Positions 43,430 through 53,184 of a stretch of DNA of 64,000 bases are shown here, one piece after another. Numbering within the stretch: position 1 is the first letter of the stretch; each line of letters begins with the position of its first letter. Position numbers and translations under genes: made by a program. The stretch covers positions 1-64,000 of the forward strand of contig NZ_BAUT01000005.1 of NCBI RefSeq assembly GCF_000513095.1, given 5' to 3'. This DNA comes from Halalkalibacter wakoensis JCM 9140 (GTDB lineage: Bacteria > Bacillota > Bacilli > Bacillales > Bacillaceae_D). The notes beneath the pieces are model-generated. The model was given only the letters and a program-made list of their open reading frames with translations, was not told where the DNA came from and did not search any database.

Positions 43430-43474
43430 GTCCCAAAAGGTTATAAACAGACCGTTTTTGGGACCCCTTTTTAT
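43430..43474 (+). terminator. terminator of the AKR gene
   Basis: GTCCCAAAA (43430-43438) pairs with TTTTGGGAC (43456-43464), followed by CCCTTTTTATTG. Confidence 0.8.
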
Positions 43475-43573
43475 TGACAGTTCTTTTAAAGATGTATTAT
43501 AAATGCGTATTTTAATTGTTATATTTTCTACCAAACTAACTTTCAAGTATTCATAAAATTGCTATAATTAAAT

Positions 43574-43672
43574 CACTCGAAAAACCCCATTTAAGACCTT
43601 GGTCTTAACACTTTCGATCTTCAATGAAAATGCCAAAGGCGCATTGCCCTAATGCACCTTTGGCATTTTTCT
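43574..43672 (+). ncRNA. candidate structured small RNA
   Basis: Downstream of TTTCAA-16-TATAAT, a ~100-base segment has three pairings. TCGAAA (43577-43582) with TTTCGA (43612-43617) encloses the perfect 8-bp hairpin TTAAGACC/GGTCTTAA (43591-43608). A strong terminator follows, AATGCCAAAGG with CCTTTGGCATT and a T-run (43629-43670). No open frame fits it. A promoter, nested stems and its own terminator suggest an independent transcript; it could alternatively be a leader or just spacer. Confidence 0.4.
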
Positions 43673-43822
43673 GTCTCCACACTTTCTTTCCTACTTCGTA
43701 AACGAAAAAAATTTTCCATATTTTTAAAAAAACCTTTGCATACCCCACCCAACCGTACTATAGTAAATAATACAGTTAGTTCAGTTAACACAATTGACTT
43801 TCATTATTGAAAGGAGGCACCT

Positions 43823-44212
43823 ATGTTTCAACTTGATATTAGAAGTAGAGTTCCAATTTATGAGCAATTGGTTGAAAAATTAAAAGAATTAATCATCCAT
43901 GAAGTGTATCAACCTGATCAACAGCTCCCTTCCGTTAGGGTTTTAGCACAAGAATTAACCGTTAATCCGAATACGATTCAAAAAGCGTATCGAGAACTTG
44001 AACATCAAGGATATATCTATTCGATACCAGGAAAAGGGAAGTTTGTTGCCCCTCAAGCTGCAACGACAAATAATGAAAAGGTGATGAAAATGAAGGAAGA
44101 TTTGCTGAAATTATTATCAGAGGCTCTCTACCTTGGAATCGATAAGGAGGAGATTTTACATTTGATTTCTGTAGCCGAACAATCGACAAAAGGAGTTGAG
44201 CAAGATGATTAA
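43823..44212 (+). CDS. GntR-family regulator (YtrA subfamily)
   Basis: 129 residues. The N-terminal winged helix is typical: RSRVPIYEQLVEKLKELIIH, LPSVRVLAQELTVNPNTIQK and AYRELEHQGYIYSIPGKGKF. The C-terminal domain is only ~45 residues, the short YtrA-type effector region. It is the first gene of an operon with an ABC ATPase and a large membrane protein; YtrA-type regulators usually repress such cell-envelope-responsive ABC operons and are released by antibiotics. Ribosome-binding site AAAGGAGG. Confidence 0.85.
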   Translation: MFQLDIRSRVPIYEQLVEKLKELIIHEVYQPDQQLPSVRVLAQELTVNPNTIQKAYRELEHQGYIYSIPGKGKFVAPQAATTNNEKVMKMKEDLLKLLSEALYLGIDKEEILHLISVAEQSTKGVEQDD

Positions 44213-45104
44213 AGTTTCCAATATCCAAAAGAGCTTCGAAGGATATGAAGCAGTAAATGATGTGTCACTTCACATTCATAAAGGTTCCATTTATGGGTTA
44301 CTCGGTTCCAATGGTGCAGGAAAAACAACTCTTCTGAAGGTGATGGCGGGTATTTACAAACCCAATTCAGGCGAGCTTTCAATCGATAACGAACCTGTTT
44401 TTGAAAATGTAAAATTGAAGAAACGCATCATTTTTCTAGCAGATTCCTTGTTTTTTTATCCAAACACGACCATTAACCAGGCAGCCCAGTTTTATCAATC
44501 GATGTATCCAGCTTGGAATGAAAAGCGATTTAACATGCTTGAAAATGTGTTCCAAATTGAAAAATCAAAGAAAATTCACCGGTTATCAAAAGGCATGCAG
44601 CGACAAGTAGCCTTTTGGTTAGCTCTATCAACCATGCCTGATGTACTTATTTTAGATGAGCCATTAGACGGGTTAGATGCTGTCATGAGACAAAAAATTA
44701 AAAACTTACTAATCCAAGATGTCGCCGAACGCGAAATGACTATTATCATCTCTTCCCATAATTTGCGCGAAGTAGAAGATCTTTGTGACAATGTCGGCAT
44801 TATGCATCGAGGAACGATCATCATAGAAAAAGATTTAGATGATTTAAAATCAGACGTTCATAAAATCCAAGTGGCTTTTAAAGATGGAGTTCCCCCTAAT
44901 TTCCTGAAAGATTTATCAGTTCTTTATCAGGAAGAACGTGGAAGTGTCAGGTTATATATTGTAAGAGGCAAAGAAAAAGACATCTCTTCACACGTACTCC
45001 AACATAAGCCAGCCATATTCGATGTACTTCCATTAACACTAGAAGAAATATTTATTTATGAAATGAGGGATGTAGGTTATGAAATTGAGAACATCATTGT
45101 TTAA
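44205..45104 (+). CDS. ABC transporter ATPase (YtrB-like)
   Basis: 299 residues from ATG 44205 (AAAGGAG 8 bases upstream; an in-frame TTG at 44196 is possible). Walker A GSNGAGKTT, signature LSKGMQRQVAF, Walker B VLILDEPLDGLD, H-loop ISSHNLRE. C-terminal domain ~90 residues. Stop of the regulator and start overlap by 8 bases, and its own end overlaps the following membrane gene, so the three are tightly coupled. Confidence 0.9.
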   Translation: MIKVSNIQKSFEGYEAVNDVSLHIHKGSIYGLLGSNGAGKTTLLKVMAGIYKPNSGELSIDNEPVFENVKLKKRIIFLADSLFFYPNTTINQAAQFYQSMYPAWNEKRFNMLENVFQIEKSKKIHRLSKGMQRQVAFWLALSTMPDVLILDEPLDGLDAVMRQKIKNLLIQDVAEREMTIIISSHNLREVEDLCDNVGIMHRGTIIIEKDLDDLKSDVHKIQVAFKDGVPPNFLKDLSVLYQEERGSVRLYIVRGKEKDISSHVLQHKPAIFDVLPLTLEEIFIYEMRDVGYEIENIIV

Positions 45105-47082
45105 TAGAGGCATTTTAGTCCAAGATATCCGCAATGTTGGATGGATTGGCTCAGCGTTTTTCATTTGTTTGCTATTTTCCCTCCCCCTTCAGTTAATAAT
45201 GGGCTACACGAGAGAAAATGAGTTTCATCCGTATCAACCACCAAATAGTCTGTTTGCTCTTTCGAATGAGTTTCAAATTTTTATGACTTTTACGTTCCCT
45301 GTGTTGTTAGCGATCTTTATGTTCCGCTATATCCACGTGAAGCTTACGAGTGACTTTACGCATAGCTTGCCATTAAAAAGAGAACAACTGTTTCATCAAC
45401 ATGTCGTCTTTGGACTTGTGGTGATTATCGTCCCTCTTTTTCTAACTGCATTAAGTTTAACCATACTTGGTCTCATTTTACCTTACAAAGAGCTATTGTC
45501 CTTTACTTCTGTATTAGAATGGTTTAGTTTCAGCGCTCTCTTTCATGTTTTTGTCTTTTTAACTGGCGTTTTTGTAGCGATGTTTACAGGCATGTCGATA
45601 TTACAAGGTGCCCTTACGTATATTCTTTTTCTCTTTCCTGTTGGGGTTACTGTTTTATTTATATCAAATTTAGAATTTTATTTATTCGGATTTACAGCTA
45701 CTTACTACCTCGATTCACAAATAGAAAAATATATCCCATTTATTCGACTCAGCCAATTAGAACGGTTACCTCTTACATTGACTGAAGGTCTTGGGTATGT
45801 CTTACTTTGCTTCATTTTTTATGTATGTGCACTACTCGTTTACAAAAAAAGAGATACAGAAACAGCTACACAAGCCATTGCCTTTCCTTCATTACGGCCA
45901 ATTTTTAAATATGGGGTTACCTTTTGTACGATGTTAGTTGGAGGACTTTATTTTGGTAGCTTGCAAGGTGGGTTAGGCTGGATTCTATTTGGGTATTTAC
46001 TCGGTTCATTTGCTGGTTACTTCCTATCCATTATGATGCTCGAAAAATCATTAAAAGTTTTCTCAAAGTGGAAAGGATATGTTGCTTACGTTATTGCTGT
46101 AGCCATCATTGGATTTGCCATTCAAATCGATGTATTTGGGTTCGAGAAGAAACTTCCAGCTGTTGAAGACATTGAAGGTATTTATTTTGGAGATTCCATT
46201 TATAGTGTGATCGATCATGAAGCAAGTCTTAACCCGACTTATATAGTAGACCAAAGAATGTATATTAATCCAACTTATTTTTATGAGCAACCTGAAACAA
46301 TTAATAGTATCCATCATCTACATGAACAAATCATTCAAGAAAAGGATCTTCTTAAAAAGACGAAAGATCAGCGAAATTCAGTTGCTATTCGCTATAACTT
46401 AAAAGAGGGTTCAGATTTAATTAGATATTACGAGGTTCCATTAACCATTTATCAAAAGCAATACAGAGAGATTGCTGAAACGACAGAATTTAAGGAAAAT
46501 CAAAATCCGGTTTTAAAAATCAATGATTTATCAACGTTGGAGCATATTACTCTCAACTCGTATTATACGGAAAGGCGAGTAACGATTACAGAACGTGAAG
46601 ACATTGAAGAATTTCATCAATTGATTCAATCCGACATCAAAAATGAAACATTTGAAGAAATTCAAGACTATCGGAGCTGGTGGACCGAAATTTCGTACGA
46701 GTTTTCTAACAATCAGTATCTTCAATTTTCTTGGAAGAAGTCCTATACCGAAATCGAAAACTGGTTAGAAGAAAAAGGTCTTATTGAACAGGCAAGAGTG
46801 ACCGAAGACGATTTGTCCCATATTTATGTATTAAAAAACGACGAAAAAAGAGATATTTATGATGTGGTCTACGGAACTGAATATGGAAATGACCTGTCCA
46901 GACGCGAAGGTGCCGTAAAAATAGAAGATCCATCACAATTAAATGAGATCTTACGAATAGCAGGCGGAGATTATCGTGGTGAATATATCATTGGATTTTA
47001 TTTTAAAAACTCGCTTCACCCACAATTTGAATCGATTTCAACAGAAAATGCGCCTGACTTTTTACGAAAGGCATTGCCATAA
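45079..47082 (+). CDS. large ABC-associated membrane protein
   Basis: 667 residues. N-terminal ~350 residues have about ten membrane helices (start MKLRTSLFNRGILVQDIRNV; a typical ABC-2 permease opening). The rest is a soluble, charged, beta-rich extracytoplasmic region (e.g. IYFGDSIYSVIDHEASLNPT). This resembles permeases of YtrC/YtrD type fused to a large extracellular domain. It overlaps the ATPase gene by 26 bases and is probably its partner. Role in cell-envelope stress is inferred from the GntR regulator. Confidence 0.75.
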   Translation: MKLRTSLFNRGILVQDIRNVGWIGSAFFICLLFSLPLQLIMGYTRENEFHPYQPPNSLFALSNEFQIFMTFTFPVLLAIFMFRYIHVKLTSDFTHSLPLKREQLFHQHVVFGLVVIIVPLFLTALSLTILGLILPYKELLSFTSVLEWFSFSALFHVFVFLTGVFVAMFTGMSILQGALTYILFLFPVGVTVLFISNLEFYLFGFTATYYLDSQIEKYIPFIRLSQLERLPLTLTEGLGYVLLCFIFYVCALLVYKKRDTETATQAIAFPSLRPIFKYGVTFCTMLVGGLYFGSLQGGLGWILFGYLLGSFAGYFLSIMMLEKSLKVFSKWKGYVAYVIAVAIIGFAIQIDVFGFEKKLPAVEDIEGIYFGDSIYSVIDHEASLNPTYIVDQRMYINPTYFYEQPETINSIHHLHEQIIQEKDLLKKTKDQRNSVAIRYNLKEGSDLIRYYEVPLTIYQKQYREIAETTEFKENQNPVLKINDLSTLEHITLNSYYTERRVTITEREDIEEFHQLIQSDIKNETFEEIQDYRSWWTEISYEFSNNQYLQFSWKKSYTEIENWLEEKGLIEQARVTEDDLSHIYVLKNDEKRDIYDVVYGTEYGNDLSRREGAVKIEDPSQLNEILRIAGGDYRGEYIIGFYFKNSLHPQFESISTENAPDFLRKALP

Positions 47083-47107
47083 ATTTCAAAGAACGATTTT
47101 AACATTT

Positions 47108-47152
47108 AAGCTGCCTATTTTATGCTACATGCTCTTAATGGGCAGCTTTTCT
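47108..47152 (+). terminator. terminator of the GntR-ABC operon
   Basis: AAGCTGCC (47108-47115) pairs with GGCAGCTT (47141-47148) with TTTTCT following; the loop is long. Confidence 0.6.
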
Positions 47153-47284
47153 AATTGCTTGAATGAACATCCCTCTATCAATTACTTATTGTTTTAAAGA
47201 CAGACTCGGCTTCTTAACATTCAAACCTATCATCCCTTATTTAGTAACAAAAACATTTGGAAACATTTACAATTGGTCAGTTGT

Positions 47285-47314
47285 ACATAAACCATCTCCA
47301 TTGCCACCATACTA
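47285..47314 (+). promoter_or_regulatory. sigma-G-type promoter of the SASP gene
   Basis: CATACTA (47308-47314) fits the forespore sigma-G -10 consensus CATNNTA; ACATA (47285-47289) fits the -35 GCATA with one mismatch; spacer 18 bases. Consistent with the SASP gene downstream. Confidence 0.55.
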
Positions 47315-47344
47315 TAATCAAAACCAAGAAAGAGGTGTTTTAAC

Positions 47345-47551
47345 ATGGCAAGTAACAACAATAATTCAAATCAATTATTAGTTCCTGGTGTACAGCAAGC
47401 ATTGGATCAAATGAAGTACGAAATTGCGTCAGAATTTGGAGTTCAATTAGGAGCTGACACAACTTCCCGTGCGAACGGCTCAGTTGGTGGAGAAATTACA
47501 AAAAGATTAGTTCAAATGGCTGAGCAGCAAATGGGCGGTTCTCAGTTTTAA
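47345..47551 (+). CDS. alpha/beta-type small acid-soluble spore protein
   Basis: 68 residues ([20 protein letters not shown] start) with the family hallmarks [10 protein letters not shown] (GPR cleavage region), [20 protein letters not shown] and an AEQQM end. Binds and protects spore DNA and is degraded on germination. AAGAGGTG ribosome-binding site, sigma-G-like promoter upstream and a perfect terminator downstream. Confidence 0.95.
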   Translation: MASNNNNSNQLLVPGVQQALDQMKYEIASEFGVQLGADTTSRANGSVGGEITKRLVQMAEQQMGGSQF

Positions 47552-47561
47552 TCATTTATAG

Positions 47562-47604
47562 AAACTAGGCATTAACCTTTTATTGGTTAATGCCTAGTTT
47601 TTTT
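47562..47604. terminator. perfect terminator behind the SASP gene
   Basis: AAACTAGGCATTAACC (47562-47577) is perfectly complementary to 47585-47600 with a T-run beyond. Its right arm overlaps the stop codon of the converging GrpB-like gene. Confidence 0.9.
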
Positions 47605-48112
47605 GCCATATTAATGCCCTACGTTCGATTTCTTTTACTACATTTTCTTTCCCTTTTATATAGGAAGCAATATCTTGCGGAAATTGTTTCGAAAGCATTT
47701 GTTTTACTTGACCATACTGTTTGGCTTCTTCTGGAGTTGCTCGTAAATAATTTCTAAAAGCAAGATGTCGGTTAATATGCTCATTTCCTTGCTCAAAAAT
47801 ATGTAGATGATGTGTTCGATCATCGCCGCCTTTTTGGAAAAATCGACGACCAACAATGCCGTTTTCCCCCATTGGCTCATAGCCAATTGATTCCATACTC
47901 GAATTAAATCGGTCAACGTCATTCAATATACTTACAATCATCATCATATCAATAACAGGTTTTGCTTTTAATCCATTTACAGCAGTGCTACCAATATGAT
48001 GTATGTCCATACATAAAGTGCCAAATATTGTTTTTAATTTCTTTACTTCTTTCTCATAGAGAGATGGCCACATGGTTTGATATGAAAGAACTTCCACTTT
48101 TCTCACATTCAT
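47594..48112 (-). CDS. GrpB-family (UPF0157) nucleotidyltransferase-like protein
   Basis: 172 residues. GrpB features: VLSYQTMWPSLYEKEVKKL, DIHHIGSTAVNGLKAKPVID (the nucleotidyltransferase-like GS motif), HHLHIFEQGNEH and LAFRNYLRA. Family fold is a minimal nucleotidyltransferase; activity is uncharacterised here. Cytoplasmic, single gene. Confidence 0.9.
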   Translation of the reverse strand: MNVRKVEVLSYQTMWPSLYEKEVKKLKTIFGTLCMDIHHIGSTAVNGLKAKPVIDMMMIVSILNDVDRFNSSMESIGYEPMGENGIVGRRFFQKGGDDRTHHLHIFEQGNEHINRHLAFRNYLRATPEEAKQYGQVKQMLSKQFPQDIASYIKGKENVVKEIERRALIWQKN

Positions 48113-48134
48113 TTTTCTCCTTTTACTTTTAATT

Positions 48135-48290
48135 CTACTTACATCTGTAACGTCCGTTTTTATAATTCATTTCTTCACGTAACTTTTTCAGTTCTTCCGT
48201 TTGATTCAAAATATTATTATTCACTTTTCTTATAGCATCATAAATGGCAAAAAGACCACAAAACAGCAAAATGCCTATTAAAAAATCCAT
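48135..48290 (-). CDS. 51-residue membrane-anchored coiled-coil protein
   Basis: ATG at 48288-48290 behind AAGGGGAC. N-terminal hydrophobic helix MDFLIGILLFCGLFAIYDAI followed by a charged coiled coil (NNNILNQTEELKKLREEMN) and a basic end. Single-pass inner-membrane peptide with a cytoplasmic coil. Unknown role. Lies between clpE and the GrpB-like gene. Confidence 0.55.
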   Translation of the reverse strand: MDFLIGILLFCGLFAIYDAIRKVNNNILNQTEELKKLREEMNYKNGRYRCK

Positions 48291-48385
48291 GAACAAGTCC
48301 CCTTCTTTCATGCGTCTAAAAAATATATTAACATTAATTTCAATTCTTTTGTTAAATATAGGGAAATTGAAAGAGCCTTTAGATC

Positions 48386-48416
48386 AGAAAAAAGACAGCG
48401 GATAATCCGCTGTCTT
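48386..48416 (-). terminator. strong terminator of clpE
   Basis: AAGACAGCGGA (48392-48402) pairs with TCCGCTGTCTT (48406-48416) with a 3-base loop; the minus strand continues with T6. The stem overlaps the clpE stop codon. Confidence 0.9.
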
Positions 48417-50562
48417 AATTACCTTCTACTGTAACCTTTTGATTACTACTATCAACATGGAATGTCGTAATTTTTTCATCACTGTTAATCAAAATCGTTG
48501 TAATTTGATCTTCAACATGCTCTTGAATGGCTCGGCGTAATGGACGAGCACCGAACGCTTGGTGATATCCTAGTTCAGCAATTCTTTCTTTTGCTGCTTC
48601 TGTAACAGTCATTGATAAGTCTTGTTCTTCAAGTGTTGCTTGGAGGTCACCAAGCATAATATCAATGATTGTGACTAGGTTTTCTTTTTCCAAATGACTG
48701 AATTCAACAATGGAATCAATTCTATTGAGAAATTCAGGTTTGAAGTAATCACGTAAGCTCTCTAGCATACTTTGTGTTTTCAGTACGTTTTCTTCTTCAG
48801 TCTCGTTAAACCCAATTGCTCCTAATTTCTTATCATTCACTCCCGCATTTGATGTCATTATGATTACCGTTTCATTGAAATTGACCACTCTTCCTTGACT
48901 ATCTGTTAAGCGGCCATCCTCCATAATTTGTAAGAACATATTCATCACGTCTGGATGTGCTTTTTCAATCTCATCAAGAAGAATGATGGAATACGGATTT
49001 CTTCTTACTTGTTCAGTTAACTGCCCTGCTTCGTCATGTCCCACGTAGCCAGGAGGTGAACCAATTAATTTCGATACAGAGTGCTTTTCCATGTATTCAC
49101 TCATATCAAGGCGAATCATTGAGTCTTTGCTTCCGAACAACTCGGCCGCTAGAGTTTTCGTTAGTTCTGTTTTTCCTGTTCCTGTTGGCCCTACGAATAA
49201 AAAGGAAGCAGTTGGGCGAGATTTTGGTTTTAGTCCTACGCGCGCACGAAGAATCGCTTTCGCTACTTTTTCAATTGCTTTGTCTTGTCCAATCACTTTC
49301 TTAGATAGGTTTGCTTGAAGATCCTTCATTTTTGATTGCTCTGATTTTTGAAGCTTTTTCACGGGGATTCCTGTACTTTTTTCAATAATATCTTGAATGT
49401 GTTCAATCGTAACTTCTGTAACAGGCTCAATGACGTCATTGTCCAGTTTCTTCTTGAGTTCAAGCTCTTCGTCACGAAGGCGCGCAGCCTTTTCATAATC
49501 TTCTTGCTTAGTAGCTGCTTCTTTTTCACGAGTAAGGTCATCTAATCGTTTTTGTAATTTTCCTTTATCCGTAATGCCTTGTGTTAAGTTTAATTTTGAA
49601 CCAGCTTCATCTAATAGATCAATCGCTTTATCTGGTAGGAAGCGATCTTGAATGTAACGGTCAGACAATGTTACACACGCTCGTAATACCTCATCCGCGT
49701 ATTTAACATTGTGATAGTTTTCATAAATGGGACGAATTCCTTTTAAGATTTCAAATGCTTCTTCTGATGTTGGTTCTTTCACAACAACTGGTTGGAAGCG
49801 ACGTTCTAGTGCTGGGTCTTTCTCAATCATGCGATATTCTTTTAATGTTGTTGCACCGATAATTTGGAATTCACCTCGAGCTAATGCTGGTTTTAATATA
49901 TTACCTGCATCCATCGAACCCTCCGAAGAACTTCCTGCACCAACCATCATATGAAGTTCATCAATAAAGAGAATCACATTGTCTCGTTCTTTTAGTTCGG
50001 CTACTAGCTGCTGCATTTTTTCTTCGAATTGTCCGCGGTAACTTGTACCAGCAACAAGAGAACTAATATCTAATACGTAAACTTCTTTATTAAGAAGCTT
50101 TGCTGGTACTTCGGCTTTGACAATCTTTAAAGCAAAGCCTTCAGCAATAGCTGTCTTCCCTACTCCGGCTTCCCCAATTAGTACTGGATTGTTTTTCGTA
50201 CGACGATTTAACACTTCGATAACACGCTCAATTTCTTTTTCACGTCCAATCACAGCATCAATACGCCCTTGCCTTGCTTCTTCGGATAAGTTTCGGCCAT
50301 GTTGATCAAGGAATCCATTTCCTCCTTGACTAGGAGCTTGGTCTTTAACTTGCTGTTGTGTGAAATCATTTGCATGTTGTGATGCACTTGATTGCATGAA
50401 CCCTTTAAAGAAATCGTCAAAATGAAACGCAGACAGTCCAAATTGATTTTGTGTTTGATTATAACAATCAGAACATAGAGAAATTTGTTTTTTGGATTGA
50501 TTGACAATCAGATTCATTTTTACATTTGCTTCATTGATTTGGCATTTTTCACATAAAATCAT
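48415..50562 (-). CDS. clpE: ATP-dependent Clp protease ATP-binding subunit ClpE
   Basis: 715 residues. N-terminal zinc finger [15 protein letters not shown] with the second pair CSDCYNQTQ, the mark that separates ClpE from ClpC. Two AAA+ modules: Walker [10 protein letters not shown] and GPTGTGKTE, with Walker [10 protein letters not shown] and [16 protein letters not shown]-like middle segment ([21 protein letters not shown]) sits between them. It unfolds substrates for ClpP under heat or protein stress. Promoter spacer carries CtsR boxes, so CtsR repression is expected as in Bacillus subtilis. Confidence 0.95.
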   Translation of the reverse strand: MILCEKCQINEANVKMNLIVNQSKKQISLCSDCYNQTQNQFGLSAFHFDDFFKGFMQSSASQHANDFTQQQVKDQAPSQGGNGFLDQHGRNLSEEARQGRIDAVIGREKEIERVIEVLNRRTKNNPVLIGEAGVGKTAIAEGFALKIVKAEVPAKLLNKEVYVLDISSLVAGTSYRGQFEEKMQQLVAELKERDNVILFIDELHMMVGAGSSSEGSMDAGNILKPALARGEFQIIGATTLKEYRMIEKDPALERRFQPVVVKEPTSEEAFEILKGIRPIYENYHNVKYADEVLRACVTLSDRYIQDRFLPDKAIDLLDEAGSKLNLTQGITDKGKLQKRLDDLTREKEAATKQEDYEKAARLRDEELELKKKLDNDVIEPVTEVTIEHIQDIIEKSTGIPVKKLQKSEQSKMKDLQANLSKKVIGQDKAIEKVAKAILRARVGLKPKSRPTASFLFVGPTGTGKTELTKTLAAELFGSKDSMIRLDMSEYMEKHSVSKLIGSPPGYVGHDEAGQLTEQVRRNPYSIILLDEIEKAHPDVMNMFLQIMEDGRLTDSQGRVVNFNETVIIMTSNAGVNDKKLGAIGFNETEEENVLKTQSMLESLRDYFKPEFLNRIDSIVEFSHLEKENLVTIIDIMLGDLQATLEEQDLSMTVTEAAKERIAELGYHQAFGARPLRRAIQEHVEDQITTILINSDEKITTFHVDSSNQKVTVEGN

Positions 50563-50582
50563 TTTTTAATCCTCCTTTTGAC

Positions 50583-50707
50583 TTTGACTATATTTGATTA
50601 AATTTATAAAAAGAAAAGCCATTACGGCTATAATCATTTATTTGATCTACACTTATTATATTTGACCTTCTTTGACTTTTCAAGTAAAAGTTTGATCTTT
50701 TTTGATC
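50583..50707 (-). promoter_or_regulatory. clpE promoter with CtsR operators
   Basis: On the minus strand TTGAAA (50683-50678) and TATAAT (50660-50655) are 17 bases apart, and that spacer is exactly AGTCAAAGAAGGTCAAA, a perfect CtsR heptad pair. Further direct heptad repeats lie upstream (50691-50707) and downstream near the ribosome-binding site (50577-50599). This gives three or more CtsR sites. Confidence 0.85.
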
Positions 50708-50721
50708 TTTTAATATTCCTC

Positions 50722-51305
50722 TCAAGAAAAGAGTTTCGTTATATAATGCTTGCTAATGGCTAAGTATTCCCTTAGATATGATTGCACCAACACGGCTCGT
50801 GGAGTCTTTGCCGACAATCCCATCACTTCTAACTGATGATCCTGTGCTGTCAAAATTGCACGATAAACGTGATACCGATTCGTGACAATGAGGCCTTTGC
50901 TTGTTGATATAGTTGGAAAGTGAACCTTGGCCAAGCCGATGTTTTCCTTGGTTGAAGTGGATTGATCTTCTAAAAAATACGTGATTCTTCAATTCCCTTT
51001 TTTACTAATTCCTTTTTTATAGCTTCTGCCTCGGTTATGTCTTCACCTGGTCCTCTTCCACCTGTAGCAATAGCAATTGCCTTTTTGTTTTTTAATAAAT
51101 ACTCAGCTGCTGTATCAATTCGATATTGAAGAGATAAGGAAGGAGTCGATCCCATCACTCTTGCTCCTAATATCATGACATAATCAACATCTTCTTCTAC
51201 TTCTACTTGACTGTAACGAATGATCTGAATTTGTAAGAAGCCAAAATAAAGAAGCAAAAAGACAAAGCAAGTAACGGCTAAAATCACTAAACCTTTTTTC
51301 CCCAT
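50722..51305 (-). pseudogene. SanA/YdcF-like (DUF218) membrane protein gene with one frameshift
   Basis: From ATG 51305 (GAGGTGG) the frame gives an N-terminal membrane helix (GLVILAVTCFVFLLLYFGFL), YVMILGARV, IATGGRGPGEDITEAEAIKK and EESRIF, then stops at 50970. The next frame continues LEDQSTSTKENIGLAKVHFP, GLIVTNRYHVYRAILTAQD and the end KHYITKLFS at 50722. Together these are the conserved segments of DUF218 proteins (GARV, GGRG, ST-x-EN, VT-x-x-HMxR region). The A6 run at 50972-50977 (seven needed) is the break. Envelope-related function of this family is loosely known. Confidence 0.8.
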
Positions 51306-51335
51306 ATGTAAGACCACCTCTCCTTGCGATCCTCT

Positions 51336-51371
51336 AAAAAAGAGTTGTTAAGCAAAACAACAACTCTTTTT
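51336..51371. terminator. terminator of the M3 peptidase gene
   Basis: AAAAAGAGTTGTT (51336-51348) pairs with AACAACTCTTTTT (51359-51371) right after the peptidase stop codon. Confidence 0.8.
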
Positions 51372-51375
51372 TTAT

Positions 51376-53067
51376 CTAGTTTAATTGCTCCAACTCTTCT
51401 TCTAAAAACAACATTAACTCACGTATCATATCTTCTGAAAAATCAAAACGTATGCCTGCTGTCTCATAGATTTCAGGTAAAGATTTAGACGAGCCGAGTT
51501 GTAATGCCTGTTTATAATTCGTAAGTGTCTTCTCTGGATTTTCTTTATATTGTTTATACATTTGAACAGCGCCAAGTTGAGCAATAACGTATTCAATATA
51601 ATAAAATGGCACTTCAAAAATATGTAGAACACGAAGCCATGAAGCTTGTTGCCATTTCTCATAACCATTCCAATCAACTACATTTGCATCAAATTCTATC
51701 AAGAGTTCTTTATATTTGGCATCCCGTTCAGCCGGGGTGTGATCTGGATGTTCATAAATCCAATGCTGAAATTGATCAATGATCATTCCTTTAGGAAGAA
51801 AGTCAACAATCCCTTTCAGTTGTTCTTTCTTTGCTCGAATAAGGTCTTCTTCATTCTCGTAAAAGAGATGCCATTGATCCATCGTTAAAAGCTCCATCGA
51901 CATACTTGCTAATTCAGCTGATTCCATTGGTACTTCACGATAATCTCCAATTGGTTGTTCTCTCATAAGATCGTTATGAATACAATGGCCCATTTCATGA
52001 AGCATGGTTATCATATCATCTTGCGTTTTCGATGCATTCATAAAGATAAAAGAAAGTTGCGATACAGGGAGATCTGAACAGAATCCACCAGGGGATTTTC
52101 CTTTACGACTTTTTAAATCCAACATCCCCTGCTCATTCATGGTACTTAATAATTCAGCAAAACGAGGGTCAAGATGTTCAAGGATCACTTTTGATTTATC
52201 AATTAATTCTTCTGTTGTCCTAAATGGTTGTAAAGGTTTTTGTTCTTTAGGAACCGCTTGCTGGTCCCACGGTCGATACGAATCTACGCCTAATTCAAGT
52301 TTATGTTGCTTCTGTAATTTTTCTTTTAATGGCTTTACGTATTTACGTATAGATTGGGCTAAAACAGTGCAGTCCTCTGGTGTATAGTCAAACCGCTCAT
52401 ATTTTTTAAACATATAATCACGGAAGTTTGGCAAACCAGTATTATGAGCTTTCTTATGACGAAGAGCTACGAGATCATTCATAATTTGCTGGAGTTCGTT
52501 TTCTTTAGAAATGTATGCTTCATTTAGTAAAGTTAAGGCTTTTTCACGAGTATGACGATTAGGGCTCTGGATAAATGGAGAAAGCTCGCTTAAGGTTAGC
52601 TCTTCTCCTTCCCATTCGATGGTTAAGCCACCTGTATGCTCAAAGTAATTCGTAGCAAGTGCGTCTTCTTGTATTTCTAATTCAATATTTTCTAATCGAA
52701 AAATTTCTTTCGCGTTTTGTTTTCGCTTTATTAATTGTTTATACAAATCTCGATCTAATTGACCTATTGCCTTTGATGTTAAAAAAACTTCATCAAACAA
52801 GGAAACATATTTCTTGAAAATCGGGTCGATTACATTTTGATCATGCTCAAAAATATCCTTTGCTTCTTTAGAATCACTTTGACATTGAAAGTCAATATAA
52901 TGGCCAGACATCGCTTCTTCCATGGCATCAAACAATTCGGACTGTTTTTTTAGCCATTTTTCTAAATTTTCAACTGTATCAATCGGTTCGTTCAAGAGCG
53001 CTTCAAAGATCTCCTCTACTTTCTCCGGGTTTTTAAAATCGAATGTTTCCACATAAAATTTCGTCAT
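51376..53067 (-). CDS. M3-family oligoendopeptidase (PepF-like)
   Basis: 563 residues. Zinc-binding HEMGHCIHN near residue 350 (HExxH) followed by ESAELASMSMELL, whose Glu is the third ligand. Preceded by GGFCSDLP and LSFIFMNASKT, typical M3 active-site wall segments. Cytoplasmic oligopeptide degradation. No signal peptide. Single gene with its own terminator. Confidence 0.9.
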   Translation of the reverse strand: MTKFYVETFDFKNPEKVEEIFEALLNEPIDTVENLEKWLKKQSELFDAMEEAMSGHYIDFQCQSDSKEAKDIFEHDQNVIDPIFKKYVSLFDEVFLTSKAIGQLDRDLYKQLIKRKQNAKEIFRLENIELEIQEDALATNYFEHTGGLTIEWEGEELTLSELSPFIQSPNRHTREKALTLLNEAYISKENELQQIMNDLVALRHKKAHNTGLPNFRDYMFKKYERFDYTPEDCTVLAQSIRKYVKPLKEKLQKQHKLELGVDSYRPWDQQAVPKEQKPLQPFRTTEELIDKSKVILEHLDPRFAELLSTMNEQGMLDLKSRKGKSPGGFCSDLPVSQLSFIFMNASKTQDDMITMLHEMGHCIHNDLMREQPIGDYREVPMESAELASMSMELLTMDQWHLFYENEEDLIRAKKEQLKGIVDFLPKGMIIDQFQHWIYEHPDHTPAERDAKYKELLIEFDANVVDWNGYEKWQQASWLRVLHIFEVPFYYIEYVIAQLGAVQMYKQYKENPEKTLTNYKQALQLGSSKSLPEIYETAGIRFDFSEDMIRELMLFLEEELEQLN

Positions 53068-53140
53068 AAATCATCCTCCAAATTTAGGTAAATACATCAT
53101 ATCAAATTGCCAGACGTTAATAAATACAGAAGATTAAACT

Positions 53141-53175
53141 AAAAAAGGCAGCTTCGACATTGTCGAAACCGCCTT
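53141..53175 (-). terminator. terminator of gnd
   Basis: AAGGC plus TTCGACA (53145-53159) pairs with TGTCGAA plus GCCTT (53161-53175); the minus strand continues with six T. Confidence 0.85.
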
Positions 53176-53184
53176 GTACGTTTA

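Larger units (their letters stand above)
43412..43822. other. 410-base gap holding a terminator and a candidate small RNA
   Basis: No protein-coding frame of note. It contains the AKR terminator (43430-43474), a sigma-A-like promoter (TTTCAA at 43541 and TATAAT at 43563-43568, 16-base spacer), a run of hairpins ending in a strong terminator (43629-43670), and the promoter region of the GntR operon. Confidence 0.55.

Noticed and set aside
47108-47344. Small plus-strand frames between the ABC membrane gene and the SASP gene
   Set aside because: They have no ribosome-binding site, overlap the terminator and sigma-G promoter, and look like random frames.
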